12,652 bases of DNA from JBQTJJ01 sp052387235 (lineage in GTDB: Bacteria > Actinomycetota > Acidimicrobiia > Acidimicrobiales > GCA-2861595), in assembly GCA_052387235.1 (NCBI GenBank), contig JBQTJJ010000132.1:1-12652 (forward strand). Direction: 5' to 3'. This document shows positions 1 to 5,496 of the stretch, in pieces. Both the position numbers and the translations under genes were made by a program. Numbering within the stretch: position 1 is the first letter of the stretch; each line of letters opens with the position of its first letter. The notes below the pieces were generated by a model. That model did no database searches and was not told where the DNA came from. It saw only the letters and a list, made by a program, of their open reading frames with translations.

Positions 1-559
1 TGAACTCGGCCGACTCGGGCTCGCGCTTGTCGAGGTCGGCCCGCACCTGCTCCTCGGTGTAGCCCCGCTTGGTGGTGTCGCGCTTGATCTTCCAGTCGTA
101 GCGGATCTCCTCGGGCGGGTCGAGGTACACGCCGACGTCGAAGCAGGCCCGGGAGAGCTTGGAGTGCAGGGGCAGCAGGCCCTCGATGATCACGTACTCG
201 GCCGGCTCGATGAGGATGGGCCGGGCCAGCGTGCCGTCCTTGTGGCTGTAGACCGGCTGCAGGATGGGCTGGCCCAGGGCCACCAGCTGGAGGTGCTGCT
301 CCATGACCTCCACGTAGTTGCAGTCGGGGTGCAGCGGCGTGAAGGGCTTGCCCTTTCGCTCCTCGCGGTCGTAGCGGTGGTAGTGGTCGGTGCAGATCGA
401 CGTGCAGTGCGCGGCCCCGAGCGCGTCCACCAGGCCCCTGGTGAGCGTGGTCTTGCCGGCGGCGCTGTCGCCGGCGATGGCCAGCATGGCGGGGCGCCCG
501 CGGGCCGACCCGTTGTCGCGCTGCCAGGCTCGTTGGATCGCAATCTGCTTGTCGGGCAT
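1..559 (-). CDS. prk: Phosphoribulokinase (3' end cut by window edge)
   Basis: Catalyses ATP-dependent phosphorylation of ribulose 5-phosphate to ribulose 1,5-bisphosphate, the RuBisCO substrate, in the cytoplasm. I translated the minus strand from the ATG at 559. The first 186 residues are present and the C-terminus lies beyond base 1. A Walker A P-loop (GDSAAGKTT) sits at residues 30-38, followed by a DHYHRYDREERKG segment like the substrate loop of PRKs, a VIIEGLLPLH strand, and a VYLDPPEEIRYDWKIKRD stretch typical of the uridine-kinase-like PRK family. It resembles class II (cyanobacterial/plant-like) more than proteobacterial class I, but that is a judgement by eye. A short GAGGA lies 4 nt before the ATG. 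It is the second gene after rpe, 60 nt downstream, so the two are probably co-transcribed. The Met at residue 25 is a less likely start because it would leave only five residues before the P-loop. Confidence 0.9.
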   Translation of the reverse strand, partial: MPDKQIAIQRAWQRDNGSARGRPAMLAIAGDSAAGKTTLTRGLVDALGAAHCTSICTDHYHRYDREERKGKPFTPLHPDCNYVEVMEQHLQLVALGQPILQPVYSHKDGTLARPILIEPAEYVIIEGLLPLHSKLSRACFDVGVYLDPPEEIRYDWKIKRDTTKRGYTEEQVRADLDKREPESAEF

Positions 560-571
560 CGGGTCCTCGGT

Positions 572-610
572 GGGGCTGGGGGGCGGGCGGCGGGCGGCGG
601 GCGGGACGGG
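572..610 (+). other. G-tract cluster between rpe and prk (possible G-quadruplex)
   Basis: The plus strand carries at least six runs of three or more G in under 40 bases, separated by one to three other bases, within the 60-nt rpe-prk spacer. Such spacing fits a potential G-quadruplex on the template strand of the rpe-prk transcript; the transcript itself would be C-rich here. It may be simple GC drift. No function is shown. Confidence 0.35.
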
Positions 611-619
611 TGCTTCGGG

Positions 620-1327
620 CTACTCGACGCCGGGGCAGGCGGCCCGGGCGCGGGCCCGCAGGTCGCTCACGGCGTGCTCGAGGCCCTCGGGATCCTTGTA
701 CAGGGCACTGCCGGCGATGAGGGCCCGGGCGCCGGCCTTGGCCGCGCCGGCGATGGTGTCGGGCCCGATGCCGCCGTCCACCTCGAGCTCCACGTAGTGG
801 TCGGCGGTGCGCAGCAGGGCCGCGGCCTCGGCGATCTTGGGCTCCATGGTGGCGATGTAGGCCTGGCCACCGAAGCCGGGGTTCACCGTCATCACCAGGA
901 GCAGGTCGAGCAGGTCCACCACGTGCTTGACGGCCTCGACGGGCGTGGCCGGGTTGAGGGCCACGGCCGGCTTGGCGCCCAGCTCGCGGATGGACGCCAG
1001 GGTGCGGTGCAGGTGCGTGCAGGTCTCGGCATGGACGATGACCATCTCGCAGCCGGCCTCCACCCACTTGTCCAGCATGGTGTCGGGGTTCACCACCATG
1101 AGGTGGGCCTCGAAGGGGGTGTCCACCCAGGACCGCACCGACTTGATCACGTCGGGGCCGAAGGTGAGGTTGGGCACGAAGACGCCGTCCATCACGTCCC
1201 ACTGCACCCTGTCGACCCCCGCCTTCTCCAGCGCCTGCAGCTCCTCGCCCAGGCGGGCGTAGTCGGCGGGAAGGACCGAGGGGATGATGTTGAACCGCTC
1301 GGTGGCGGGCGCGGATGCAGAAGCCAT
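620..1327 (-). CDS. rpe: Ribulose-phosphate 3-epimerase
   Basis: Interconverts ribulose 5-phosphate and xylulose 5-phosphate in the regenerative phase of the Calvin cycle and in the pentose phosphate pathway. The 235 residues form a full-length TIM barrel of usual family size (about 220-235). Recognisable family segments in order are IIPSVLPADYARL (14-26), QWDVMDGVFVPNLTFGP (42-58), FEAHLMV (72-78), VIVHAE (96-101), MTVNPGFGGQ (146-155), ELEVDGGI (180-187) and the phosphate-loop AGSALYK (205-211). The catalytic aspartates correspond to D44 and D184. The usual metal-binding His two residues before D44 is Gln42 here, while the other ligand His is kept as H75. There is no clear Shine-Dalgarno site. 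A TAGAGT box ends 9 nt before the ATG, so a leaderless or near-leaderless mRNA is likely. It heads the rpe-prk pair and diverges from the response regulator. Confidence 0.95.
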   Translation of the reverse strand: MASASAPATERFNIIPSVLPADYARLGEELQALEKAGVDRVQWDVMDGVFVPNLTFGPDVIKSVRSWVDTPFEAHLMVVNPDTMLDKWVEAGCEMVIVHAETCTHLHRTLASIRELGAKPAVALNPATPVEAVKHVVDLLDLLLVMTVNPGFGGQAYIATMEPKIAEAAALLRTADHYVELEVDGGIGPDTIAGAAKAGARALIAGSALYKDPEGLEHAVSDLRARARAACPGVE

Positions 1328-1336
1328 GATCGAACC

Positions 1337-1342
1337 ACTCTA
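1337..1342 (-). promoter_or_regulatory. Candidate -10 box for rpe-prk
   Basis: On the minus strand TAGAGT (actinobacterial TAnnnT form) lies 9 nt upstream of the rpe ATG. No convincing -35 hexamer is visible 17-18 nt further upstream. The position predicts a transcript starting at or within a few bases of the start codon. Confidence 0.4.
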
Positions 1343-1364
1343 CGCGGGTGACCGGTGCGGATCC

Positions 1365-1380
1365 TCCCCCGCGCGGGGGA
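1365..1380. promoter_or_regulatory. 16-bp perfect palindrome between divergent rpe and response regulator
   Basis: TCCCCCGCGCGGGGGA reads identically on both strands. It lies about 20 bp upstream of the candidate rpe -10 box and about 30 bp upstream of the candidate regulator -10 box, i.e. between the two divergent promoters. That position suits an operator for a dimeric regulator acting on both sides. A chance GC-rich palindrome is possible, but 16 perfect bases at this spot is notable. Confidence 0.45.
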
Positions 1381-1411
1381 CCCGGGGAGGGGTTCGGGTG
1401 GGAGCCCTGGG

Positions 1412-1417
1412 TACCAT
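1412..1417 (+). promoter_or_regulatory. Candidate -10 box for the two-component operon
   Basis: TACCAT (TAnnnT form) ends 5 nt before the GTG at 1423. Together with the absence of a well-placed ribosome binding site, this suggests leaderless initiation at one of the three consecutive GTG codons at 1423, 1426 and 1429. Confidence 0.35.
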
Positions 1418-1422
1418 GGCGT

Positions 1423-2109
1423 GTGGTGGTGGACGCGGCCGAGCACGAGGGCGCGGTCGCGCCGATCCGGACCGTGCTGGTCGACGACCACCAGATGGTG
1501 CTCGACGGGCTGGCCGCCATGCTGCGCCCCCACGCCCACCGGGTCGAGATCGCCGGCCAGGTCACCGAGGCGGCCGAGGCCGCCGACCTGGTGCGGAGGG
1601 TCGACCCCGACGTCGTCCTGGTCGACGTGCGCCTCAAGGGCGCCAGCGGCCTCGACCTGTGCCGGGAGCTGCTGGGCCGGTTCCCGCACGTCCGGGTGGT
1701 GTTCCTCACCGTCTACGAGGACGAGCAGTACCTGTTCCAGGCCCTCCGGGCCGGGGCCTCGGGCTTCCTGCTGAAGCGGGTCACCGGGCTGGAGCTGGTG
1801 GGCCACCTCGAGCGGGTGATGGACGGCGAGATCGCCATCGACCCCGCCCTGGTGGGGCGGGTGGCCCTGTCGGCGGCCCGCCTGCACAGCGGCGAGTACT
1901 GGACCGGCGCCCACCTCGGCCTCACCCACCGCGAGAGCGAGGTGCTGGAGCAGATGGTGCGGGGCCTGTCGCACCGGGCCGTGGCCCGCCGCCTGCTCAT
2001 GGGCGAGGAGACGGTGAAGACCCATGCCCGGTCGATCTACCGCAAGCTGGGCGTGGCCGACCGGGCCCAGGCCATCGCCGCCGCGCTGCGGGAGGGGCTG
2101 TTCCACTGA
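1423..2109 (+). CDS. NarL/FixJ-family response regulator
   Basis: DNA-binding half of a two-component system. The N-terminal receiver domain has the acidic pair in VLVDDHQMV, phospho-acceptor Asp at codon 68 (LVDVRLKGASG), the Thr of VVFLTVYEDE and the conserved Lys of SGFLLKRVTG. The C-terminal LuxR/GerE helix-turn-helix runs LTHRESEVLEQMVRGLSHRAVARRLL through VKTHARSIYRKLGV. The frame is open up to a GTG at 1348, but that start is only 20 bp from the rpe start and would add an atypical Gly/Pro/Trp-rich leader. I therefore prefer 1423 (1426 or 1429 equally possible), giving about 228 residues and placing the receiver at its usual distance from the N-terminus. The last codons hold the ribosome binding site of the kinase, which overlaps the stop. 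The target genes are unknown; the neighbouring CBB operons are an inference. Confidence 0.9.
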   Translation: MVVDAAEHEGAVAPIRTVLVDDHQMVLDGLAAMLRPHAHRVEIAGQVTEAAEAADLVRRVDPDVVLVDVRLKGASGLDLCRELLGRFPHVRVVFLTVYEDEQYLFQALRAGASGFLLKRVTGLELVGHLERVMDGEIAIDPALVGRVALSAARLHSGEYWTGAHLGLTHRESEVLEQMVRGLSHRAVARRLLMGEETVKTHARSIYRKLGVADRAQAIAAALREGLFH

Positions 2110-3302
2110 CCGGACCCGCAGCCGTCCCCGGCGACGGGGCCCGCAGGCCGGCGTGGGACACGCTGCTGCGCCGGATCATCGAGGTCGGCGCCGAGGACCT
2201 CGACCTGCGAGAGGTCGTGCGCCGGGTCGCCGCCCTGATCATCGAGGCCCACGGCGCCGACGTGTGCTTCCTCCACCTGGTGGACGAGGAGCGGGGCTGC
2301 CTGGTGCTGGCCGGGGCCACCCCGCCGTTCGACGAGCTTGCCGGCACCATCGAGCTGGCCATCGGCGAGGGGGTGGCCGGCTGGGTGGCCGAGCACGCCG
2401 AGCACCTCGTGGTCGACGACAAGTGGGCCGAGCCCCGCTACAAGTACATCCCGGCCCTGCGGGGCGAGGACTACGCCTCGCTCGTGTCCCTGCCCATGAT
2501 GGGCCGGGGCCGGCGCGTGGTCGGCGTGGTCAACGTCCACTCCAAGGCCCGGCGGGAGCACTCGGAGGAGGAGCTGGCCGTGCTCTCCGACGTGGCCGGC
2601 CTGCTGGGCGGCATCGTGGAGAACGCCCGGCTCTACTCCCGCCTGGCCGACCGGGAGGCCGAGCTCGAGCAGTTCGCGGCCCGCACCATCGAGCTGCAGG
2701 AGCTGGAGCGGCGCCGGGTGGCGGCCGACATCCACGACGGCATCAGCCAGCGTCTGGTCAGCCTCTGGTACCACCTGTCGGCGGCCGAGGAGGCCGCCCC
2801 CCGCAGCCCCGAGGTCGTGACCAGCGAGCTGGCCGCGTCCAAGGAGCTGGCCGCCGCCGCCCTGGAGGAGGCCCGGCGCACCATCGTGGGCCTGCGCCCG
2901 GCCGTGCTCGACGACCTCGGCCTCGGCCCCGGGCTCGAGAGCCTGGCCGGCTCGGTGCCGGGCCTGCGGGTCACCGTGGAGGTGGACGCCCCGCCGCTGC
3001 CGGCCCACGTGGAGACGGCGCTGTTCCGGATCGCCCAGGAGGCGCTCCAGAACGTGGCCAAGCACGCCCAGGCCACCGAGGTCCTCCTGGAGCTGGGTGC
3101 CACCGGCGCCGGCACCCGGCTGGTGGTGGCCGACGACGGGCGCGGCTTCGAGGTCGACCAGCCCCGCGACCGGGGCCGACCGCACGCCTACGGCCTGGTG
3201 GGCATGCAGGAGCGGGCCGCCCTGGTGGGGGCCCGCGTCACGGTGGTGTCGTCGCCGGGCCGGGGGACCACGGTGACGGTGGACGTCCCGCCGATCCGGT
3301 AG
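2106..3302 (+). CDS. GAF-domain sensor histidine kinase (HisKA_3 type)
   Basis: Soluble sensor kinase and presumed partner of the regulator just upstream. A GAF domain covers roughly residues 32-180, followed by a short coiled segment (RLADREAELEQFAARTIELQELERRR), a HisKA_3 dimerisation/phospho-acceptor helix with DIHDG (H210), and an HATPase_c domain with N-box EALQNVAKHA (about 313-322), DDGRGF (about 343-348) and GLVGMQERA. No membrane segment or signal peptide is present, so the signal is probably cytoplasmic. No ATG, GTG or TTG lies near the domain start. The best start is CTG at 2106, which overlaps the regulator's TGA as CTGA and has GGAGG at 2091-2095, 10 nt upstream. This gives 398 residues and tight translational coupling. 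The GAF ligand cannot be read from the sequence. Domain identity is firm; the start codon is moderately supported. Confidence 0.88.
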   Translation: MTGPAAVPGDGARRPAWDTLLRRIIEVGAEDLDLREVVRRVAALIIEAHGADVCFLHLVDEERGCLVLAGATPPFDELAGTIELAIGEGVAGWVAEHAEHLVVDDKWAEPRYKYIPALRGEDYASLVSLPMMGRGRRVVGVVNVHSKARREHSEEELAVLSDVAGLLGGIVENARLYSRLADREAELEQFAARTIELQELERRRVAADIHDGISQRLVSLWYHLSAAEEAAPRSPEVVTSELAASKELAAAALEEARRTIVGLRPAVLDDLGLGPGLESLAGSVPGLRVTVEVDAPPLPAHVETALFRIAQEALQNVAKHAQATEVLLELGATGAGTRLVVADDGRGFEVDQPRDRGRPHAYGLVGMQERAALVGARVTVVSSPGRGTTVTVDVPPIR

Positions 3303-3328
3303 GGACGCGACCCGGGGAGGTCGCGCCC
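3303..3328. terminator. Candidate bidirectional terminator hairpin
   Basis: CGCGACC (3306-3312) pairs with GGTCGCG (3319-3325) around a 6-nt loop; after one mismatch two more G-C pairs extend the stem. It begins directly after the kinase stop codon and lies about 25 bp beyond the aldolase stop on the other strand. There is no U-tract, as is common in GC-rich actinobacteria. Confidence 0.5.
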
Positions 3329-3352
3329 GCTACCGGCGCGGCTCGGGACGGA

Positions 3353-4405
3353 TCAGGCGCCGGCGGTCTCGAAGTCCGGCGTGTACGCGCCGGCCGTGGC
3401 CAGGCTGTTGGCCTTGGACCGGCTGTACAGCGCGGCCTGGCCGGCGTCGGCGTTGGACGCCTCGCCCTTCCAGGCGGTGAGGGCGGGGTCCTGCAGGGCC
3501 CGGCCGTAGGAGAAGCTGAGCTGCCACGGGTGCGGGCCCAGCTTGTTCATGGCGTTGAGGTGCTCGGTGGCGACCTCGGCGCTCTGGCCGCCGGAGAGGA
3601 AGGCGATGCCGGGCACGGCGGCGGGCACCGTCTCACGGAGGAGCTTCACGGTGGCCGCCGCGACCTCGTCGACGCCGGCCTGGGTGGCGCACTTCTTGCC
3701 CGAGATCACCATGTTGGGCTTGAGGATCATGCCCTCGAGGTCGACGCGGTGGAGCGCCAGGGCCGCGAAGACGGCCAGGTGGGCCTTCTTGGTCACCTCG
3801 TAGCAGAGGTCCAGGTCGTTCTCCCAGTCCATCAGGACCTCGGGCTCGACGATCGGGACCAGGCCACCCTCCTGGCAGATCGAGGCGTAGCGGGCCAGGG
3901 CCGAGGCGTTGGCCTCGATGCAGTAGTCGCTGGGGATCCCCTCGCCGATGGTGATCACGGCCCGCCACTTGGCGAACCTGGCGCCGAGCGACACGTACTC
4001 GGCCACCCGCTCGGGCAGGCCGTCGAGGCCTTCGGTGATCTTCTCCTCGGGCGAGAACGGCAGGGGCTTGGCGCCGGTGTCCACCTTGATGCCGGGGAGG
4101 ATGCCGAGTCCTTCGAGCAGCTTCGGGAAGGGGACGCCGTCGGTGGTGGACTGGCGCAGGGTCTCGTCGTAGAGGATGACGCCGCTGACGAACTCCTCCA
4201 GCCCCGGCGTGGTGAGGAGGACCTGGCGGTAGTCCCGCCGGCTGTCGAACGTCGATTCGACGCCGATGGCCTCGAAGCGCTTGGTGATGGTCCCTGAGCT
4301 CTCGTCGGCGGCCAGGACCCCCTTGCCGGGGGCCACCATGGCCCGGGCCACTGCGTTGAGATCGGTCGCGCTGATGGTGGTTCCTCCTCGTGTGTGCTTC
4401 CGCAC
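3353..4405 (-). CDS. fba: Class I fructose-bisphosphate aldolase
   Basis: Schiff-base aldolase that condenses dihydroxyacetone phosphate with glyceraldehyde 3-phosphate (and, in CBB use, with erythrose 4-phosphate). Class I hallmarks are plain: VLAADESSGTITKRF (Asp34), FAKWRAV (Lys146), VPIVEPEVL (Glu187 and Glu189) and GMILKPNMVISGKK with Schiff-base Lys229, in a full-length protein of about 340-350 residues. The C-terminal tail ends YTPDFETAGA and lacks the terminal Tyr of vertebrate enzymes. The coordinates use a GTG at 4405, the only standard start before the fold. However, GAGGAGG on the minus strand lies exactly 7 nt before an ATC codon at 4375-4373, and the natural family N-terminus (xSATDLNAVARAMVAPGKG) begins there. 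Translation may therefore start at ATC, or the base is an error or mutation of ATG. It follows cbbR by 6 nt (GTG) or 36 nt (ATC) and is probably co-transcribed. Most described CBB operons carry class II aldolases. Confidence 0.95.
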   Translation of the reverse strand: MRKHTRGGTTISATDLNAVARAMVAPGKGVLAADESSGTITKRFEAIGVESTFDSRRDYRQVLLTTPGLEEFVSGVILYDETLRQSTTDGVPFPKLLEGLGILPGIKVDTGAKPLPFSPEEKITEGLDGLPERVAEYVSLGARFAKWRAVITIGEGIPSDYCIEANASALARYASICQEGGLVPIVEPEVLMDWENDLDLCYEVTKKAHLAVFAALALHRVDLEGMILKPNMVISGKKCATQAGVDEVAAATVKLLRETVPAAVPGIAFLSGGQSAEVATEHLNAMNKLGPHPWQLSFSYGRALQDPALTAWKGEASNADAGQAALYSRSKANSLATAGAYTPDFETAGA

Positions 4406-4411
4406 CTGATC

Positions 4412-5377
4412 CTAGGGTTCGGCCACGGCCGTGTCATCTCGACCGCTCGGGCCGGCGGCGGCGGCCAGGGTGAACGGCTCCCCGCCGTCGCGATCCGAGC
4501 CCAGGTGGCGGAGCAGCAGCATGGCGGTGGGATCGAGCTCCTCGCCGGCCCGCCCCACCACGTGCCATTCCCGCCGTAGCGGCAGGCGGCCGTGGCGCCA
4601 CTCCTGCAGCCTCCCGCCGTCGAGCTCATTGGCCACCGCGTCCCGCGAGATCAAGGTGATGCCGAGCCCGACCTGGACGCTCTCGAGGATGGCGCCGTTG
4701 GACCCCAGCGTGAGCACCTGGGGGTCGAGCTCGAGGTCGCTCAGCAGCTCCTCGGTGGTCCCCCGGGTGCCCGAGCCCGGCTCCCGCAGCAGCCAGGTGG
4801 CCCGGGCCAGCTCGTGGATGCCCACGTGGCGCACGGGCTCGTCGCCGGGGGCGATGGCCGCCACCACCACCAGCAGGTTGGGCCGGGTGGCGAGGGTCTC
4901 GAGCGGCTGGCCCGCCGGCGCCCGTCCCCCGATGGCCAGGTCGACCTGGCGGTTGGTGAGCAGGTCCCACACCCGGCGCCGGTTGCCGACCTCGAGCACC
5001 ACGCCGGCCTCCGGGTAGCGCCGGCGGAACGAGGCCAGCAGCCGGGGGACGATGCGCTCCCCCGCCGTGGTGACGGCGGCCAGGCGGAGCCGGCCCCGCT
5101 CGGCGTGGTCGTGGCCGGCGGCGGCGTTGACGGCCTGGTCGAGCATGCCCAGGGCCTGGCGGGCGTAGCCGGCGAAGGCGGTCCCGGCCGGCGTGAGGCG
5201 CAGGCCCCGCCCGTCCCGCGCCACCAGGGCCACGCCCACCTCGGCGGCCAGGGTGGCGAGGGCCGACGAGACGGCGGGCTGGCTGACCACCAGGCGCGCT
5301 GCCGCGGCCCGCACGGAGCCGGTCTCGACCACGGCCAGGAAGGTACGGAGCTGCCCGAGGGTCACGCGTCCCAGCAT
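4412..5377 (-). CDS. cbbR: LysR-type transcriptional regulator, probable CbbR
   Basis: A 321-residue LysR regulator. The winged helix-turn-helix spans about residues 7-65 (LGQLRTFLAVVETGSVRAAAARLVVSQPAVSSALATLAAEVG), followed by a linker helix and a two-lobed periplasmic-binding-protein-like effector domain (about 92-300) with VGNRRRVWDLLTNRQVDLAIGG and VLTLGSNGAILESVQVGLGITLISRDAV. The length and start fit the family. It is transcribed divergently from cbbLSX, the classic arrangement for CbbR, which activates CBB operons in response to metabolites such as RuBP or NADPH in studied species. The name rests on that context plus overall resemblance; the effector is unknown. No ribosome binding site precedes the ATG at 5377. 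A GTG four codons later is an alternative. The tail beyond residue 300 is Gly/Ala-rich and probably flexible. The class I aldolase follows in the same transcript. Confidence 0.88.
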   Translation of the reverse strand: MLGRVTLGQLRTFLAVVETGSVRAAAARLVVSQPAVSSALATLAAEVGVALVARDGRGLRLTPAGTAFAGYARQALGMLDQAVNAAAGHDHAERGRLRLAAVTTAGERIVPRLLASFRRRYPEAGVVLEVGNRRRVWDLLTNRQVDLAIGGRAPAGQPLETLATRPNLLVVVAAIAPGDEPVRHVGIHELARATWLLREPGSGTRGTTEELLSDLELDPQVLTLGSNGAILESVQVGLGITLISRDAVANELDGGRLQEWRHGRLPLRREWHVVGRAGEELDPTAMLLLRHLGSDRDGGEPFTLAAAAGPSGRDDTAVAEP

Positions 5378-5386
5378 ACATCACCA

Positions 5387-5425
5387 AATCCAGATGGATA
5401 GTGGCCAGATTGTCAATAGACAGAT
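5387..5425. promoter_or_regulatory. cbbR-cbbL control region with three CAGAT repeats and inverted repeats
   Basis: This AT-richer spacer holds CAGAT at 5391-5395, 5406-5410 and 5421-5425, exactly 15 bp apart (the first two as CCAGAT). It also holds two small inverted repeats: ATCCA-N2-TGGAT (5388-5399) and TGTC-N4-GACA (5411-5422), as well as a T-N11-A LysR-type spacing at 5395-5407. On the minus strand TTGACA (5416-5411) is followed after 18 nt by TGGATT (5392-5387), ending 9 nt before the cbbR ATG: a candidate autoregulated cbbR promoter. No clear plus-strand -10 for cbbL is visible, fitting an activator-dependent promoter. Binding by CbbR is inference. Confidence 0.6.
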
Positions 5426-5496
5426 GATGAGAAGGGTGCGAGTGTGGAGAGGAGATGAACGAGACCGTGCGGCGACGACGAGGGGAGGAGCCCCGA

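Noticed and set aside
164..1351. 395-codon plus-strand open frame opposite prk and rpe
   Set aside because: Gly/Ala/His-rich shadow with no domain; the opposite strand encodes two conserved enzymes.
1348..1422. N-terminal extension of the response regulator from GTG 1348
   Set aside because: The added residues are Gly/Pro/Trp-rich without receiver homology, and the region holds the palindrome and candidate promoter elements.
1284..2105. Long plus-strand open frame running into the kinase from 1284, with an ATG at 1416
   Set aside because: Upstream of 2106 the translation is low-complexity Arg/Gly/Pro, and the same bases encode the clear response regulator in another frame. Only the part from 2106 has real domains.
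2196..2650. Haem-binding GAF sensor like mycobacterial DosS/DosT
   Set aside because: The kinase type is similar, but I cannot identify a reliable haem-ligand His from the sequence alone.
2024..4297. 757-codon plus-strand open frame across the kinase and aldolase
   Set aside because: The translation is repetitive Arg/Pro/Gly and then Gly/Val/Asp-rich, a shadow of the two true genes caused by high GC.
5455..5496. Upstream ATG for cbbL
   Set aside because: It would add an Arg-rich segment without family counterpart, while ATG 5497 has a better-spaced GGAGGAG. Kept only as an alternative.
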